64,000 bases of DNA, taken from contig JBBPIG010000005.1 in NCBI GenBank assembly GCA_038040445.1, positions 1-64,000 of the forward strand, written 5' to 3'. Of this stretch, positions 17,958 to 26,319 are shown piece after piece. Under the pieces are notes generated by a model. The model did not search any database, was not told the DNA's origin, and worked only from the letters and a program-made list of their open reading frames with translations. The position numbers and the translations under genes were made by a program. This stretch comes from Acidobacteriota bacterium (GTDB lineage: Bacteria; Acidobacteriota; Blastocatellia; UBA7656). Positions within the stretch are counted from its first letter, which is position 1. Every line of letters starts with the position of its first letter.

Positions 17958-19199
17958 ATGCGCATAAGCACAATCGCATTTGCAAATCTCAAACGCCGCA
18001 AAGGCAAAGCTATGTTCCTAACAATCGGCATCGCCATCGGCATCGGCACCGCGGTTGCCCTGCTGAGTCTGAGCGGTTCCATCAAAGAAGAAATCGGCTC
18101 GCAACTCGATCGGTTCGGCGCAAACATCGTCGTCGTGCCTCAATCAAACAGCCTCTCGCTCGACTACGGAGGACTCTCGGTGTCGAGCGTTTCCTTCGAC
18201 GTCAAACAACTCAAGAACGAAGACGCGCACAGCGTTCTAGACATTCCGTTTCGAAATCGTATCAGCAACGTCTCGCCAAAGCTGCTCGGCGCAGTCAGTG
18301 CCAATGGGCGCGAGGTTCTTCTCGCAGGCGTGGACTTCAACAGCGAGCTGACGCTGAAGCGCTGGTGGCGCCTAGCCGGTCGCAAGCCTGAAGGCGAACA
18401 GGAGGTGCTGGTCGGCTACGAGGTCGCCCGCGCTCTTTCACTCATTGAGCCAGGCTCGACCGACGGGCAGCAACACGTTTCGCACGGCGGCTCGCACCAG
18501 AGCGGCGAGGATCAGTTTCAGTTCAAGATCGTCCGCGACCGGGTGAAGATCGCCGACCGCGATCATCAAGTGGCGGGAGTGATCGCCCAGACAGGCGGGC
18601 CCGAGGACCAGATGATCTTCGGATCGCTTGCTCACGTTCAATCGCTCCTGAACAAGCCGGATCAGTTGAGCCTGATCGAAGTGAGCGCGTTGTGCAAAGA
18701 CTGCCCGATCGGCGACATCGTCGCACAGATAAGCGAGCGCATCCCTCACGCGAAGGTTTCCGCCATTCAGCAATCGGTTCGCGCGCGATCGGACACGGTG
18801 GAGCGGCTTACACGGTTTTCGGGAGTGGTTTCAGCGGTGGTGCTCGCGATCGGAGCGTTGATGATCTTCACGACGATGATGGGCTCGGTCATCGAGCGCA
18901 CGAAAGAGATCGGCGTGCTGCGAGCGATAGGATTTCGACGGACTCACATCATCAAAGGGTTGATGATCGAGGTCGCGGTGATCAGCCTGTTCGGCGGCTT
19001 GTTGGGTTGGGCGGCAGGAATGCTCGCAAGCTGGGTTGCGCTGCCTTACTTCGCGGAAACGAGAGTGATCTTTGAATTTCAGCCCTGGCTTGCAATAGTG
19101 GCGGTCCTTGCGGGATTGACCATTGGCACCGTCAGCAGCTTCTACCCCATCGTTCGCGCCTCGCGCCTCGATCCCTCCGAAGCCGTGCGATATGTGTGA
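17958..19199 (+). CDS. ABC transporter permease (FtsX/MacB type)
   Basis: A 413-residue permease with the FtsX layout: one N-terminal helix (residues about 17-37, FLTIGIAIGIGTAVALLSLSG), a large exported MacB-like domain of about 240 residues, and three C-terminal helices (FSGVVSAVVLAIGALMIFTT, VISLFGGLLGWAAGMLASW, LAIVAVLAGLTIGTVSSFYP). The IGVLRAIGFRRTHIIKGL coupling helix that contacts the ATPase is clear. It is placed between the DUF2318 gene (6-bp gap) and the ATPase. Such permeases usually perform mechanotransmission or move lipoproteins, peptides or metals at the membrane. With DUF2318 as neighbour a role in periplasmic iron handling is likely but unproven. Confidence 0.9.
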   Translation: MRISTIAFANLKRRKGKAMFLTIGIAIGIGTAVALLSLSGSIKEEIGSQLDRFGANIVVVPQSNSLSLDYGGLSVSSVSFDVKQLKNEDAHSVLDIPFRNRISNVSPKLLGAVSANGREVLLAGVDFNSELTLKRWWRLAGRKPEGEQEVLVGYEVARALSLIEPGSTDGQQHVSHGGSHQSGEDQFQFKIVRDRVKIADRDHQVAGVIAQTGGPEDQMIFGSLAHVQSLLNKPDQLSLIEVSALCKDCPIGDIVAQISERIPHAKVSAIQQSVRARSDTVERLTRFSGVVSAVVLAIGALMIFTTMMGSVIERTKEIGVLRAIGFRRTHIIKGLMIEVAVISLFGGLLGWAAGMLASWVALPYFAETRVIFEFQPWLAIVAVLAGLTIGTVSSFYPIVRASRLDPSEAVRYV

Positions 19200-19259
19200 T
19201 CTTAGCGTCTTTGCGAGTCTCTGCGTTCTTTGCGCGAGGACCCTTTGGCTGAAAACGAA

Positions 19260-19931
19260 ATGCCCTTCATAGCGATCGAGAACATCAGCAAGGTTTACGA
19301 AGCAAACGGAGAGTCCGCGAGCGTGCGCGTGCTTTCGGACGTTAACGCTGAGATCGCAGAAGGCGAGTTTGTTTGTTTGATGGGGCCGTCGGGTTCGGGC
19401 AAGAGCACGCTGCTCACGGTGGTCGGCGCGATGAATCATCCCACCGAGGGCCGCGTGCTCGTTGACGAGATAGACGTTTACGCCCTAGCCGATGAGCGCC
19501 GCGCGGACTTTCGCCGGGAATATCTCGGCTTTGTTTTTCAGCAGCATCACCTGATGCCTTATCTGAACACGATCGAGAACGCGATGCTCCCGGTTGCGAC
19601 GACCAACTTGAGCGCGAAGGAGAAACGCGAACGCGCAATGACCGTGCTGGAAAAAGTCGGGCTTGCCGACAAGGCTTCACGGCTGCCGAATCAACTTTCA
19701 GGCGGCGAGCAAGGGCGGCTGGCGATCGCTCGGGCGATAGTCAACGAGCCGCCTTTGATTCTTGCTGATGAACCGACCGGCTCGCTCGATACAAAGACCG
19801 GCCGCGAAGTTATGGAAGTGTTCCTCAGGCTCAACGCGCAGGGACAGACTGTCTTTATGGTGACTCACAATCCTGAGAACTCGGCGCTAGCGCACCGGAT
19901 TATTAATATCGTTGATGGGCGAATTGCCTAA
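19260..19931 (+). CDS. ABC transporter ATP-binding protein (MacB/LolD type)
   Basis: A 223-residue ATPase that powers the preceding permease. Walker A GPSGSGKSTLL (residues about 44), Q-loop FVFQQHHLMPYL, signature LSGGEQGRLAIARAI, Walker B LILADEPTGSLD and the switch His in MVTHNPE are all intact. The signature has GEQGR where the family mostly has GQQQR, as in some DUF2318-linked systems. The ATG at 19260 is chosen to match the family start (MPFIAIENISKVYE); an upstream TTG is possible. It is the last gene of the DUF2318-permease-ATPase operon and is followed directly by a word-repeat hairpin that may end the transcript. Confidence 0.93.
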   Translation: MPFIAIENISKVYEANGESASVRVLSDVNAEIAEGEFVCLMGPSGSGKSTLLTVVGAMNHPTEGRVLVDEIDVYALADERRADFRREYLGFVFQQHHLMPYLNTIENAMLPVATTNLSAKEKRERAMTVLEKVGLADKASRLPNQLSGGEQGRLAIARAIVNEPPLILADEPTGSLDTKTGREVMEVFLRLNAQGQTVFMVTHNPENSALAHRIINIVDGRIA

Positions 19932-20098
19932 GGTTCAGGGTTCCGGGTTCCTGGTTCAGGGTTCAGGGTTCAGGGTTCAGAGTTGAAGACGCAGTTTCCT
20001 GAGTTGTCGGCTCTTGATTCGTGTTCGTTGAATCCACGACGCGGTAACACAAAACTTCAACTCTGAACCCTGAACCCGGAACTCTGAACCCTGAACCT
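19931..20098. repeat. GGTTCAG-word hairpin
   Basis: The left arm 19931-19988 carries about seven GGGTTCA/GGGTTCC/CTGGTTC units ending AGAGTTGAAG. The right arm 20055-20098 begins CTTCAACTCTGAACCCTGAAC and has fewer units. The spacer is about 66 bp. It sits between the convergent ABC ATPase and SDR genes. Confidence 0.8.
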
Positions 20099-20102
20099 GG
20101 CT

Positions 20103-20885
20103 TTAGAGTGGCGGGTCGAATCGCCCGTCTACCGCAGTCCATCCGCCGTCAACGAATAGCACCGAACCGGTAACGTAGCTCGACGCATCCGAGGCCAAAT
20201 AAACCACCGGCCCGACCATCTCATCCGCGGTGGCCCATCGGCCAAACACACTCTTCGCTGCATAAGCCGCATACCATTCGGGGTGATCCTTGATGGGTCG
20301 GGTTAACGGGGTTTCGACAACTCCAGGAGCGATTGCGTTCACTCGCACTCCAGTCGATCCAAGCTCGGCCGCGAGAGCGCGCACCATCTGCACGATGCCG
20401 GCCTTGGTTGCCGCGTACACGCCCTGTCCTGGCTCAACGACCTGCGAACGAATAGACGAGAAAGCGATGATGCTGCCACTACCGCGCTCCGACATGATTC
20501 GCCCCGCTTCGCGCAAGACTCGAAACGTTCCTTTAAGATTCAGTTCGATCACTCGGTCGAACTCCGCGTCTTGATAGTCTGCGATTGGCTTGCGCACATT
20601 AGCGCCCGGCGTTGTGACGACTATGTCCAGACGCTGATACTCATCCGTGACAGCGCGAAACAGCTCCGCGACGCTTTCGGTTTGCGTGATGTCAACGAGC
20701 ATTGCCGTTGCTCCGCCAGCGATCTCACGCATGGTTTTCTCGGCGGCTTCCGGGTCGACATCAGCGCAAACAACCGACGCGCCATGGGCCGCGAGTCCCT
20801 TTGCGGCAGCCTGGCCGATGCCCGACCCCGCCCCGATCACCACTGCTACGCGGCCCTCCAGGTTAAAGAGTTTTTGGTAGTCCAT
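20103..20885 (-). CDS. SDR-family oxidoreductase
   Basis: A 260-residue classical short-chain dehydrogenase. The Rossmann glycine motif GAGSGIGQAAAKGLAAHGA follows VAVVI at the N-terminus, CADVD gives the cofactor acidic residue (NAD preference likely), and the catalytic set is Ser in IAFSSIRS and Y-x3-K in YAATKAG. The C-terminus ends GSVLFVDGGWTAVDG, typical of the FabG-like subfamily. The substrate is not deducible; FabG, 2-deoxygluconate dehydrogenase and similar names share this pattern. It seems to be transcribed alone, with a long gap upstream. Confidence 0.9.
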   Translation of the reverse strand: MDYQKLFNLEGRVAVVIGAGSGIGQAAAKGLAAHGASVVCADVDPEAAEKTMREIAGGATAMLVDITQTESVAELFRAVTDEYQRLDIVVTTPGANVRKPIADYQDAEFDRVIELNLKGTFRVLREAGRIMSERGSGSIIAFSSIRSQVVEPGQGVYAATKAGIVQMVRALAAELGSTGVRVNAIAPGVVETPLTRPIKDHPEWYAAYAAKSVFGRWATADEMVGPVVYLASDASSYVTGSVLFVDGGWTAVDGRFDPPL

Positions 20886-21233
20886 TCATCGCCTCACACC
20901 CAATGTTTCGCCTGACCAGTGTCACCGTGTTCGCGCGACCAAGGTAGCGAAGGATCGCAAGGCCGAACACTAAATCACAGATCGGGAAGCTGCTCGGGCG
21001 ACCAGGGTGCTGAAGGATAACAACGCCTGGCCCTGGATCACAGGTCGGGAAGGTGGGCTTGCCCCCGCTCTTGGTGAGAATTGTTTCATCAAGAAAAAGC
21101 GGGGGCAAGCCCACCTTCCCGACCGCGAGCTTGAGAATCATGGCATTTGCTGGCAGTCGCATGGTCAAGCTCAGTGTGGGGTTGCCAGAGGACTTCAGAT
21201 GCCTTCCCGGCCTGTGATCCTACCCATACCTTA
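20886..21233. other. Gene-free stretch with tandem and inverted repeats
   Basis: There is no credible gene. An imperfect direct duplication of about 55 bp is seen (20938-20990 and 20999-21052, both running from GCGACCA to TCACAGRTCGGGAAG). The second copy is joined to a perfect 27-bp hairpin at 21043-21124. The SDR promoter should lie here. Confidence 0.6.
21043..21124. repeat. Perfect 27-bp inverted repeat
   Basis: The arms 21043-21069 and 21098-21124 (GGTCGGGAAGGTGGGCTTGC... and complement) match exactly over 27 bp with a 28-bp spacer. The hairpin GGTGGGCTTGCCCCCGC is GC-rich and could also form cruciform DNA. No coding capacity. Confidence 0.85.
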
Positions 21234-22655
21234 TTAACTCGCGTTTAGCTCGCGCGTTTTCCAAATAGCATTAACGCTCAACATGACCACCGTGCCTACG
21301 GCGATGCCCACAATCAGCGACGGCACGCCTCGAACTCCTCGGCCTTCAGAGATCAGCTCGAGCGCGAACGTCACAAACACAGAAGCCAACATCGATAGAA
21401 TGGCCGAGCGTGCTTGGACCTTTCGCGTGTACAACCCCGCTATGAGAGGCAATAGCAACGCCGCCGACAGAAGCGTGTAGAAGATCTTCAGCGCCGAGAT
21501 CACCGTCGGGAGAAAAGTACCCAGTATCGCACCGGCAACTCCGCACGCAATCGCCGAAGCTTTAGCTACTCGCATCAGTTGCTCATCCGTAGCGACAGGA
21601 TTGAGGAAGGCCTTGTAGAGGTCCTTGCTTAATGAGGTGCTCAGCATGAACAACGCCGCGTCGGCCGCGCTCAGCTCAGCCGAAAAGATTGCGCCCAACA
21701 ACAACGCCCCCAGCCACAGCGGCAGCGCCTGAGTCAACAACGTCGGAAGCGCCAGTTCGTGATTTGTCAGCTCCGGAAATTTGGATCGCGCGATGACGCC
21801 AATCAGCACGGGCACAATGGCGTACGCCAGCAGAGCCGCAGCGTTTGCGCCAACCCCGATGCGCACCGCTCTCTTGTCGCGCGCGCCGAAGAGCTTCTGC
21901 AACAGGCCCGGCGAGATCACGAACGACGGCGCGAGGATGGCGAGGTAGCTGATCGCCGCAGACCAGCCCTGACCTGTCACTCCGAAGTAAGCCTCGACGT
22001 TCTCCGCCCCAACCGTGGTCGTCACACTCTCCTTCAAGCCCGCGAGCCCGTTGCCCGCGCCAAGTAAGTAAATCAACACGGCCACGAAGCCCGCGATCTT
22101 AACCGTCAACTGCAATACGTTTACGCGAGCCGTCGCGTGCAAGCCTCCAAGCGTGAAGTAAGTCGTGATCACGACCGCTGCGATCGAGCAGCCGACGGGC
22201 TTGCCCACGCCCGCGACGACGTTGAGTATCCACGCGACTGCGATCAACTGACCGGCGAGAATCGACAGCGACCCAAACCAAAGAAGCAGGGCCATCGCAC
22301 CGCGAACGCTTCTGTCGTAGCGAAACTCCAGATAGTCGCCGACTGTGTAGAGGTTGTGCTCCTTGGCGACGCTCCAGATCTTGGGGCCTACGGTCAGCGC
22401 GAGTATCACCGAGCCGATCCCCGCCGACCCGACCCACCACCACGCAGACAGTCCATCGCGATAGCCGAGCCCGGCTGCCCCAACAGTCGAGCCCGCGCCA
22501 ATGTTCGCGGCGAGAAGCGTCGAGAAGATCAACCCGGCCCCGAGGCCTCGCCCGGCTACAAAGAAGTCGCTTGAGTGTCGCACACCTCGCGAGACGACCG
22601 CGCCAACAACGATCATCAACGCGGCGTAGGCGACAAGAATTAGAAGAAAGGTCAT
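21234..22655 (-). CDS. Sodium:solute symporter family protein
   Basis: A 473-residue SSS-family (PF00474-type) transporter with about 13 hydrophobic helices. The start MTFLLILVAYAALMIVVGAVV is the usual first helix. Family landmarks are FFVAGRGLGAGLIFSTLLAANIGAGSTVGAAGLGYRDG and the helix-8/9 region AIFSAELSAADAALFMLSTSLSKDLY, which holds sodium-site serines. The ATG at 22655 is preferred because the reading frame upstream is repeat DNA rich in GCAAAGCC words. Likely substrates are organic anions, amino acids or sugars; the type (proline, pantothenate, others) cannot be decided. The last residues (WKTRELNAS) show no C-terminal domain. Confidence 0.9.
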   Translation of the reverse strand: MTFLLILVAYAALMIVVGAVVSRGVRHSSDFFVAGRGLGAGLIFSTLLAANIGAGSTVGAAGLGYRDGLSAWWWVGSAGIGSVILALTVGPKIWSVAKEHNLYTVGDYLEFRYDRSVRGAMALLLWFGSLSILAGQLIAVAWILNVVAGVGKPVGCSIAAVVITTYFTLGGLHATARVNVLQLTVKIAGFVAVLIYLLGAGNGLAGLKESVTTTVGAENVEAYFGVTGQGWSAAISYLAILAPSFVISPGLLQKLFGARDKRAVRIGVGANAAALLAYAIVPVLIGVIARSKFPELTNHELALPTLLTQALPLWLGALLLGAIFSAELSAADAALFMLSTSLSKDLYKAFLNPVATDEQLMRVAKASAIACGVAGAILGTFLPTVISALKIFYTLLSAALLLPLIAGLYTRKVQARSAILSMLASVFVTFALELISEGRGVRGVPSLIVGIAVGTVVMLSVNAIWKTRELNAS

Positions 22656-22659
22656 CGGG

Positions 22660-22740
22660 CTTTGCGTTTCTTTGCGGCTTGGCGTCTTTGCGTAAAACGG
22701 TTTCGCGCAAAGCCGCAAAGCCGCAAAGCCGCAAAGAACG
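22660..22740. repeat. GCAAAGCC-word hairpin
   Basis: The left arm (22660-22693) is CTTTGCGTTTCTTTGCGGCTT... and the right arm (22705-22740) is a tandem run of GCAAAGCC units (four copies). It lies between two minus-strand genes, 5 bp before the symporter ATG, so it would be in the symporter leader. A similar element is at 28689-28750. Confidence 0.78.
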
Positions 22741-22754
22741 CGAACTCTCTAGCG

Positions 22755-23855
22755 TCACAATTCTGTAGCGCTCGGCAATCCAGCAATCCCGCGAGCGGCG
22801 CGAACCGCGCGCAAGACCGCTTGAGCCATCGCTTCGGCGGCCAGCGCGCCAATCAACGTCACGTTAGCCGGCTTCGAAGACCTGCCGGTCGCGAGCGCAA
22901 AAATCGTGTCGCCGTCATAAGCCGTGTGCACCGGATTAATCGTCCGAGCCAACCCGTCGTGAGCCATCTGCGCAACCTTCGACGCCTGTGCTTTTGTTAG
23001 CGCCACATCAGTCGCAACGACTCCGATCGTCGTCGCTGCGCCGGCAAGAGCCGGCGGTAACGGCTCGCCCCCGAGTATCGCCGCCATCGAATTCAGCAGC
23101 GACTTACCGTCTTTCGTTCGCGCCCCGGCAACGACCTTGCCAGTCGCTGGATCAAAGACGTCGCCTACGGCGTTTACTGCCACGATTGCACCGACCGTAA
23201 CGCCTTCGAGCTTTATTGCCGATGTGCCGATGCCGCTCTTCATCGCCCGCGACATTCCGAACAACTTGCCAACCGTAGCCCCAGCGCCCGCGCCGACGTT
23301 GCCTTCAACAGGCGCCGTCGTCACCGCAGCTTTGCAGGCTTTGTATCCGGCTTCAGCATCGGGCCGGATCTTCGCGTCGCCGACTCCGAGGTCGAACAGG
23401 ATCGCCGCAGGAACGATCGGCACGCGAGCCACTCGCATGTCGAAGCCAATCCCGTGCTCTTCAAGGTAGCGCATCGCGCCAGTCGCCGTATCGAGCCCGA
23501 ATGCGCTCCCGCCCGAGAGCATGATCGCGTGGACCGTTTGAACGGTGTTGATCGGATTGAGCAGATCGGTGTCTCGCGTTCCGGGCGCAGAGCCTCGAAC
23601 ATCGACACCGGCAACCGCGCCTTCCTCGGTGAGAATCACCGTACAGCCGGTGGGCCTGCGCGTGTCGGTGAAGTGCCCGACCTTGATTCCTGCGACGTCG
23701 GTGATCGAACGCCGGTCAGCAGTAGCAGTCAGAGCGCTGGCGTTATCTTCCGCTGCACGGTCAAAAGCGACTGCTGTGCGAGACGGCGCAAACACGCTAA
23801 TACCTGCTGCGGTGATTGCGCCGCGCAACACTTCACGTCGAGTTGGTCTAGTCAC
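22755..23855 (-). CDS. P1 family (DmpA/NylC-type) Ntn-hydrolase, Tat-exported
   Basis: A 366-residue protein with a Tat-like signal (RREVLRGAITAAGISVFAPS) and the DmpA/NylC fold of N-terminal-nucleophile hydrolases. Family motifs are ITDVAGIKVGHFTD, TGCTVILTEEGAVAGVDVRGSAPGTRDTD over two stretches, HAIMLSGGSAFGLD, GNVGAGAGATVGK and GAATTIGVVATDVALTK. These enzymes self-cleave before a Thr or Ser that becomes the nucleophile; TTIGVVATD near residue 285 is the likely site by comparison with NylC. Roles in the family include aminopeptidase and amide-oligomer hydrolase activity. The GTG start is used. It lies upstream of the symporter on the same strand and could supply it with products. Confidence 0.88.
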   Translation of the reverse strand: MTRPTRREVLRGAITAAGISVFAPSRTAVAFDRAAEDNASALTATADRRSITDVAGIKVGHFTDTRRPTGCTVILTEEGAVAGVDVRGSAPGTRDTDLLNPINTVQTVHAIMLSGGSAFGLDTATGAMRYLEEHGIGFDMRVARVPIVPAAILFDLGVGDAKIRPDAEAGYKACKAAVTTAPVEGNVGAGAGATVGKLFGMSRAMKSGIGTSAIKLEGVTVGAIVAVNAVGDVFDPATGKVVAGARTKDGKSLLNSMAAILGGEPLPPALAGAATTIGVVATDVALTKAQASKVAQMAHDGLARTINPVHTAYDGDTIFALATGRSSKPANVTLIGALAAEAMAQAVLRAVRAARGIAGLPSATEL

Positions 23856-24048
23856 GATCGCTCCCCCGATCTCGAGGCGGTTGAAGCAGCTTGCAGGCGC
23901 GGCCGACGGTTGGATCTACCGAACGGTTGGGATGACGGGCCGCGCACGTAACACTCAAGAAATGATACGAAACTCGCTTGCGCGGCTCCGGTCCATCCAG
24001 TTGTTGACGTACCGGTGAAGGCGAGCTCTCTCTTCTTTCTCTATTCCT

Positions 24049-24459
24049 TCAATCAATCTTTTCCTTGTTTAGCTCTGTCATCTGCCGGTAATACAATAAT
24101 TGTTGTCCCTTATCATTTTTCTCTGACTGAAATTCAAGTGCGACCTGTGCCCTTTTCCTCATTGGCTCTGTGTGGATAAACGGCATAATGTCTTTTAGAA
24201 ATGCCAGTGCTTTTTCTGAAGCGATGGCCCACTTCCACTGCCGCTTTAAGTTTGAAGGCTGTGTGATCTCTTTGTTGAATCCATGCCACTGCTTCTGAAA
24301 CAGTTCGGGAATGTTTTTGGCAATGCCGACAATCACACATCGCAATGTATAAGCGTCTTTACCGGACTTATTTATCACTATTGAGCCTCTTGCCTCAAAC
24401 ATTCCGGCAAGCCAAGAAAGCTCCAAGTCACGAGACGGTTCAGATTTCATTGCTGTCAT
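24049..24459 (-). CDS. LAGLIDADG-type homing endonuclease domain protein
   Basis: A 136-residue protein with a degenerate LAGLIDADG helix at residues about 16-26 (LSWLAGMFEARGSI, where the D/G of the second half is E-A-R-G). The following strands (INKSGKDAYTLRCVIVGIAKN) and the helix EKALAFLKDIMPFIH, RAQVALEFQ give the single-domain LAGLIDADG fold. One domain implies it would act as a homodimer, as I-CreI does. It is a free-standing gene, not inside an intron or intein as far as can be seen. Base composition is clearly more AT-rich than neighbours (24030-24870), suggesting recent gain. Activity is uncertain because the acidic metal residue of the motif is Glu. Confidence 0.75.
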   Translation of the reverse strand: MTAMKSEPSRDLELSWLAGMFEARGSIVINKSGKDAYTLRCVIVGIAKNIPELFQKQWHGFNKEITQPSNLKRQWKWAIASEKALAFLKDIMPFIHTEPMRKRAQVALEFQSEKNDKGQQLLYYRQMTELNKEKID

Positions 24460-24507
24460 AAGTCTATCCGAGAACCCGAATCTTATTGATAAAGGCCTCT
24501 CTACGGA

Positions 24508-24816
24508 TCATGCAGGCGTTCCAACAAGTGCGGGGATGAATGGCAGATCGAACCTTACAGCTCGATCGGGCTGAGCCGGAATCTGCCCGACAGCTTCCCA
24601 GCCGTGATCTCTGAGAAACCTATCTAACTCGTTTGAGGTGAGAAGATCTTGAAAAATCGCATCGAGCGTATATCCAATATCTTCCATCAATTCAGACCAA
24701 GTCTCAGCCTGGACCGTAATGCCGAGAGGTTCGCACTCTGCAATCCAATCGCCGCTTTTCGCCTTGAAACAATTCAACGGCAGCTTTGTGTTGATGTGTA
24801 TGACATCGATGGGCAT
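24508..24816 (-). CDS. HicB-like (DUF1902-type) small protein
   Basis: A 102-residue protein with the HicB-like fold: strands LPLNCFKAKSGDWIAECEPLGITVQAET followed by the helix WSELMEDIGYTLDAIFQDLL and a C-terminal tail. This W-I-A-E-C-x-x-L-G-I pattern is typical of HicB-type antitoxins and DUF1902. No DNA-binding helix is visible after the domain. Start ATG 24816 is chosen to match the domain; the frame is open further upstream. A truncated DUF4160 gene lies directly upstream on the same strand in place of a HicA toxin, so this could be a small defective addiction-type pair. AT-rich like its neighbours. Confidence 0.65.
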   Translation of the reverse strand: MPIDVIHINTKLPLNCFKAKSGDWIAECEPLGITVQAETWSELMEDIGYTLDAIFQDLLTSNELDRFLRDHGWEAVGQIPAQPDRAVRFDLPFIPALVGTPA

Positions 24817-24842
24817 GGCAGAGACCAGAATACGCTGAGTAG

Positions 24843-24992
24843 CTATGCGAAACAAGAGGTCAACAATATTACCGGATCAAGGCAGAACTTCGCGATGTCC
24901 GCGTCGCGCTCGACGTGGATGTGTTGCGGCTCATCGCGGTCCCCGGCGTAGAAGAAAAACCTGTACGGTCCGGTTCTGAAGACAGTGGGCAT
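24843..24992 (-). pseudogene. DUF4160 protein, truncated
   Basis: A 49-codon reading frame, MPTVFRTGPYRFFFYAGDRD followed by EPQHIHVERDADIAKFCLDPV, ends at a TAG (24843-24845). This is the unmistakable N-terminal two thirds of a DUF4160 domain, whose members are about 75-90 residues. The conserved C-terminal GF-x3-EL-x2-I helix is missing, so the gene is cut short and is probably nonfunctional. DUF4160 genes usually pair with DUF2442; here the next gene is HicB-like. Confidence 0.75.
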
Positions 24993-25037
24993 AGGTTAGT
25001 AGTTCGCGTGTGTGTTGCCAGCTTCAGCGGCCAATTG

Positions 25038-26309
25038 TCACTCGACTCCCACCAACTTCATTGTCCCCAGCGCCATCGCCTTGCAAGCAGCCGTCAGATG
25101 CTCGATCTCGCAATACTCATCAGGTTGATGCGCAAGGTTGAGTATCCCCGGCCCGTAAGCTATGCACTGCTCGATGCCGGCGATCCGCGAGAAGTGCTTT
25201 TGATCATAAGTGCCCGGGCTGGCGATCAGCGGCGGTTCGCGGCCGACAGTTTCGGTGATCACAGCGCTCATCGTTTTCACAAGCTGCGACTCGGGCGCGG
25301 TCATCGTCGGATGGACGATCATCAAATCCTTCAACTCATATTGAAGCTCGGCGTCATCGGCGCGCAATTGCTCGATCAGCTCGATGAACTCTTCGCGCGC
25401 GTCTTCGAGCTTCTCTTCGATCAGGAACCGGCGGTCGAACACCGCTCGACACAGATCGGCGACGCAGGGCGTTTGAGGCGAGTCGGGATCCTGACCGCCG
25501 ACAATCGCGTTCACGTTGATCGTAGCGCTGCGAGCGCCTTCGGGCTCGACCGGCATTCGAGTCCGGCGCTCGGCAAGCTTAGGCTTGAGCTGACGTTCGA
25601 TTCGCTCGATCAGCCGGGCCATTCGATCAATCGCGCTCACCCCCAGAAACGGCATGCTGCCGTGGGCGATTCGTCCGTGCATCAAGACTTCAAACCAATA
25701 CACGCCGCGGTGGCCCAAACAGATCCGATCGTAATCGAGCGGCTCGGTGATGATCACGTAATCGATCAGATCCGGTCTGACATAGCCATGCTCGGCAAGA
25801 TACGCTACGCCTGCGAACCCGCCGCTCTCTTCATCGACGGTTGCGCTCTGTTCAACCGATCCCGCGAGCTTGAATCCCGCGCGGCGAATCGCCTCGACTG
25901 CGAACAACGACGCGGCGATCCCGGCTTTTTGATCAGTCACGCCGCGGCCATAAATTCGTCCGTCTAGCATCTCGGCGGCGAACGGATCGAGCGTCCACCC
26001 GGCGCCCGGCGGCACTACGTCGATGTGGCCGTTGAAGTGAAGCGTGGGATGAAAGCGCAAGCCGTTCAGATGACCGATGACGTTGACGCGCGGATGTTCG
26101 GGCGTGCATTCGGGGCGGCCGGCCGCTTCGATGAAGCTCACCTCGTAGCCGAACTCTCTTAGCTTATCGCCGACGAAGTGCGCGCAATCTTTGTAGTTTT
26201 CGCCCGGCGGGTTGACGGTAGGAATGCGGACGAGTTGCCGAAGCCACTCGACCATTTCATCAGCGAGGTCATCGACGCGGGCCAGGACTTGTTTCTCAGG
26301 TGTCGTCAT
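25038..26309 (-). CDS. M20-family metallopeptidase (ArgE/DapE type)
   Basis: A 423-residue zinc peptidase or deacylase. Metal ligands and catalytic residues are visible in the usual order: H-x-D in LHFNGHIDVVPPG, the bridging Asp in YGRGVTDQKAGIAA, the catalytic Glu pair in ATVDEESGGFAG, the ligand D/E in ITEPLD and the late His in GPGILNLAHQPDEYCEIEHL. The lid (dimerisation) domain runs from about residue 190 to 310 and carries HGRIAHGSMPFLGVSAI. The start MTTPEKQVL at 26309 excludes the repeat element upstream. Known activities of this group are N-acetylornithine or succinyl-diaminopimelate deacylation and dipeptidase; neighbours do not settle which. Confidence 0.9.
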   Translation of the reverse strand: MTTPEKQVLARVDDLADEMVEWLRQLVRIPTVNPPGENYKDCAHFVGDKLREFGYEVSFIEAAGRPECTPEHPRVNVIGHLNGLRFHPTLHFNGHIDVVPPGAGWTLDPFAAEMLDGRIYGRGVTDQKAGIAASLFAVEAIRRAGFKLAGSVEQSATVDEESGGFAGVAYLAEHGYVRPDLIDYVIITEPLDYDRICLGHRGVYWFEVLMHGRIAHGSMPFLGVSAIDRMARLIERIERQLKPKLAERRTRMPVEPEGARSATINVNAIVGGQDPDSPQTPCVADLCRAVFDRRFLIEEKLEDAREEFIELIEQLRADDAELQYELKDLMIVHPTMTAPESQLVKTMSAVITETVGREPPLIASPGTYDQKHFSRIAGIEQCIAYGPGILNLAHQPDEYCEIEHLTAACKAMALGTMKLVGVE

Positions 26310-26319
26310 GTTCTGAAGC

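Noticed and set aside
24915-25967. Long plus-strand open frame (350 codons) over the M20 peptidase gene
   Set aside because: It is antisense to intact catalytic motifs of the M20 enzyme and lacks any family pattern of its own.
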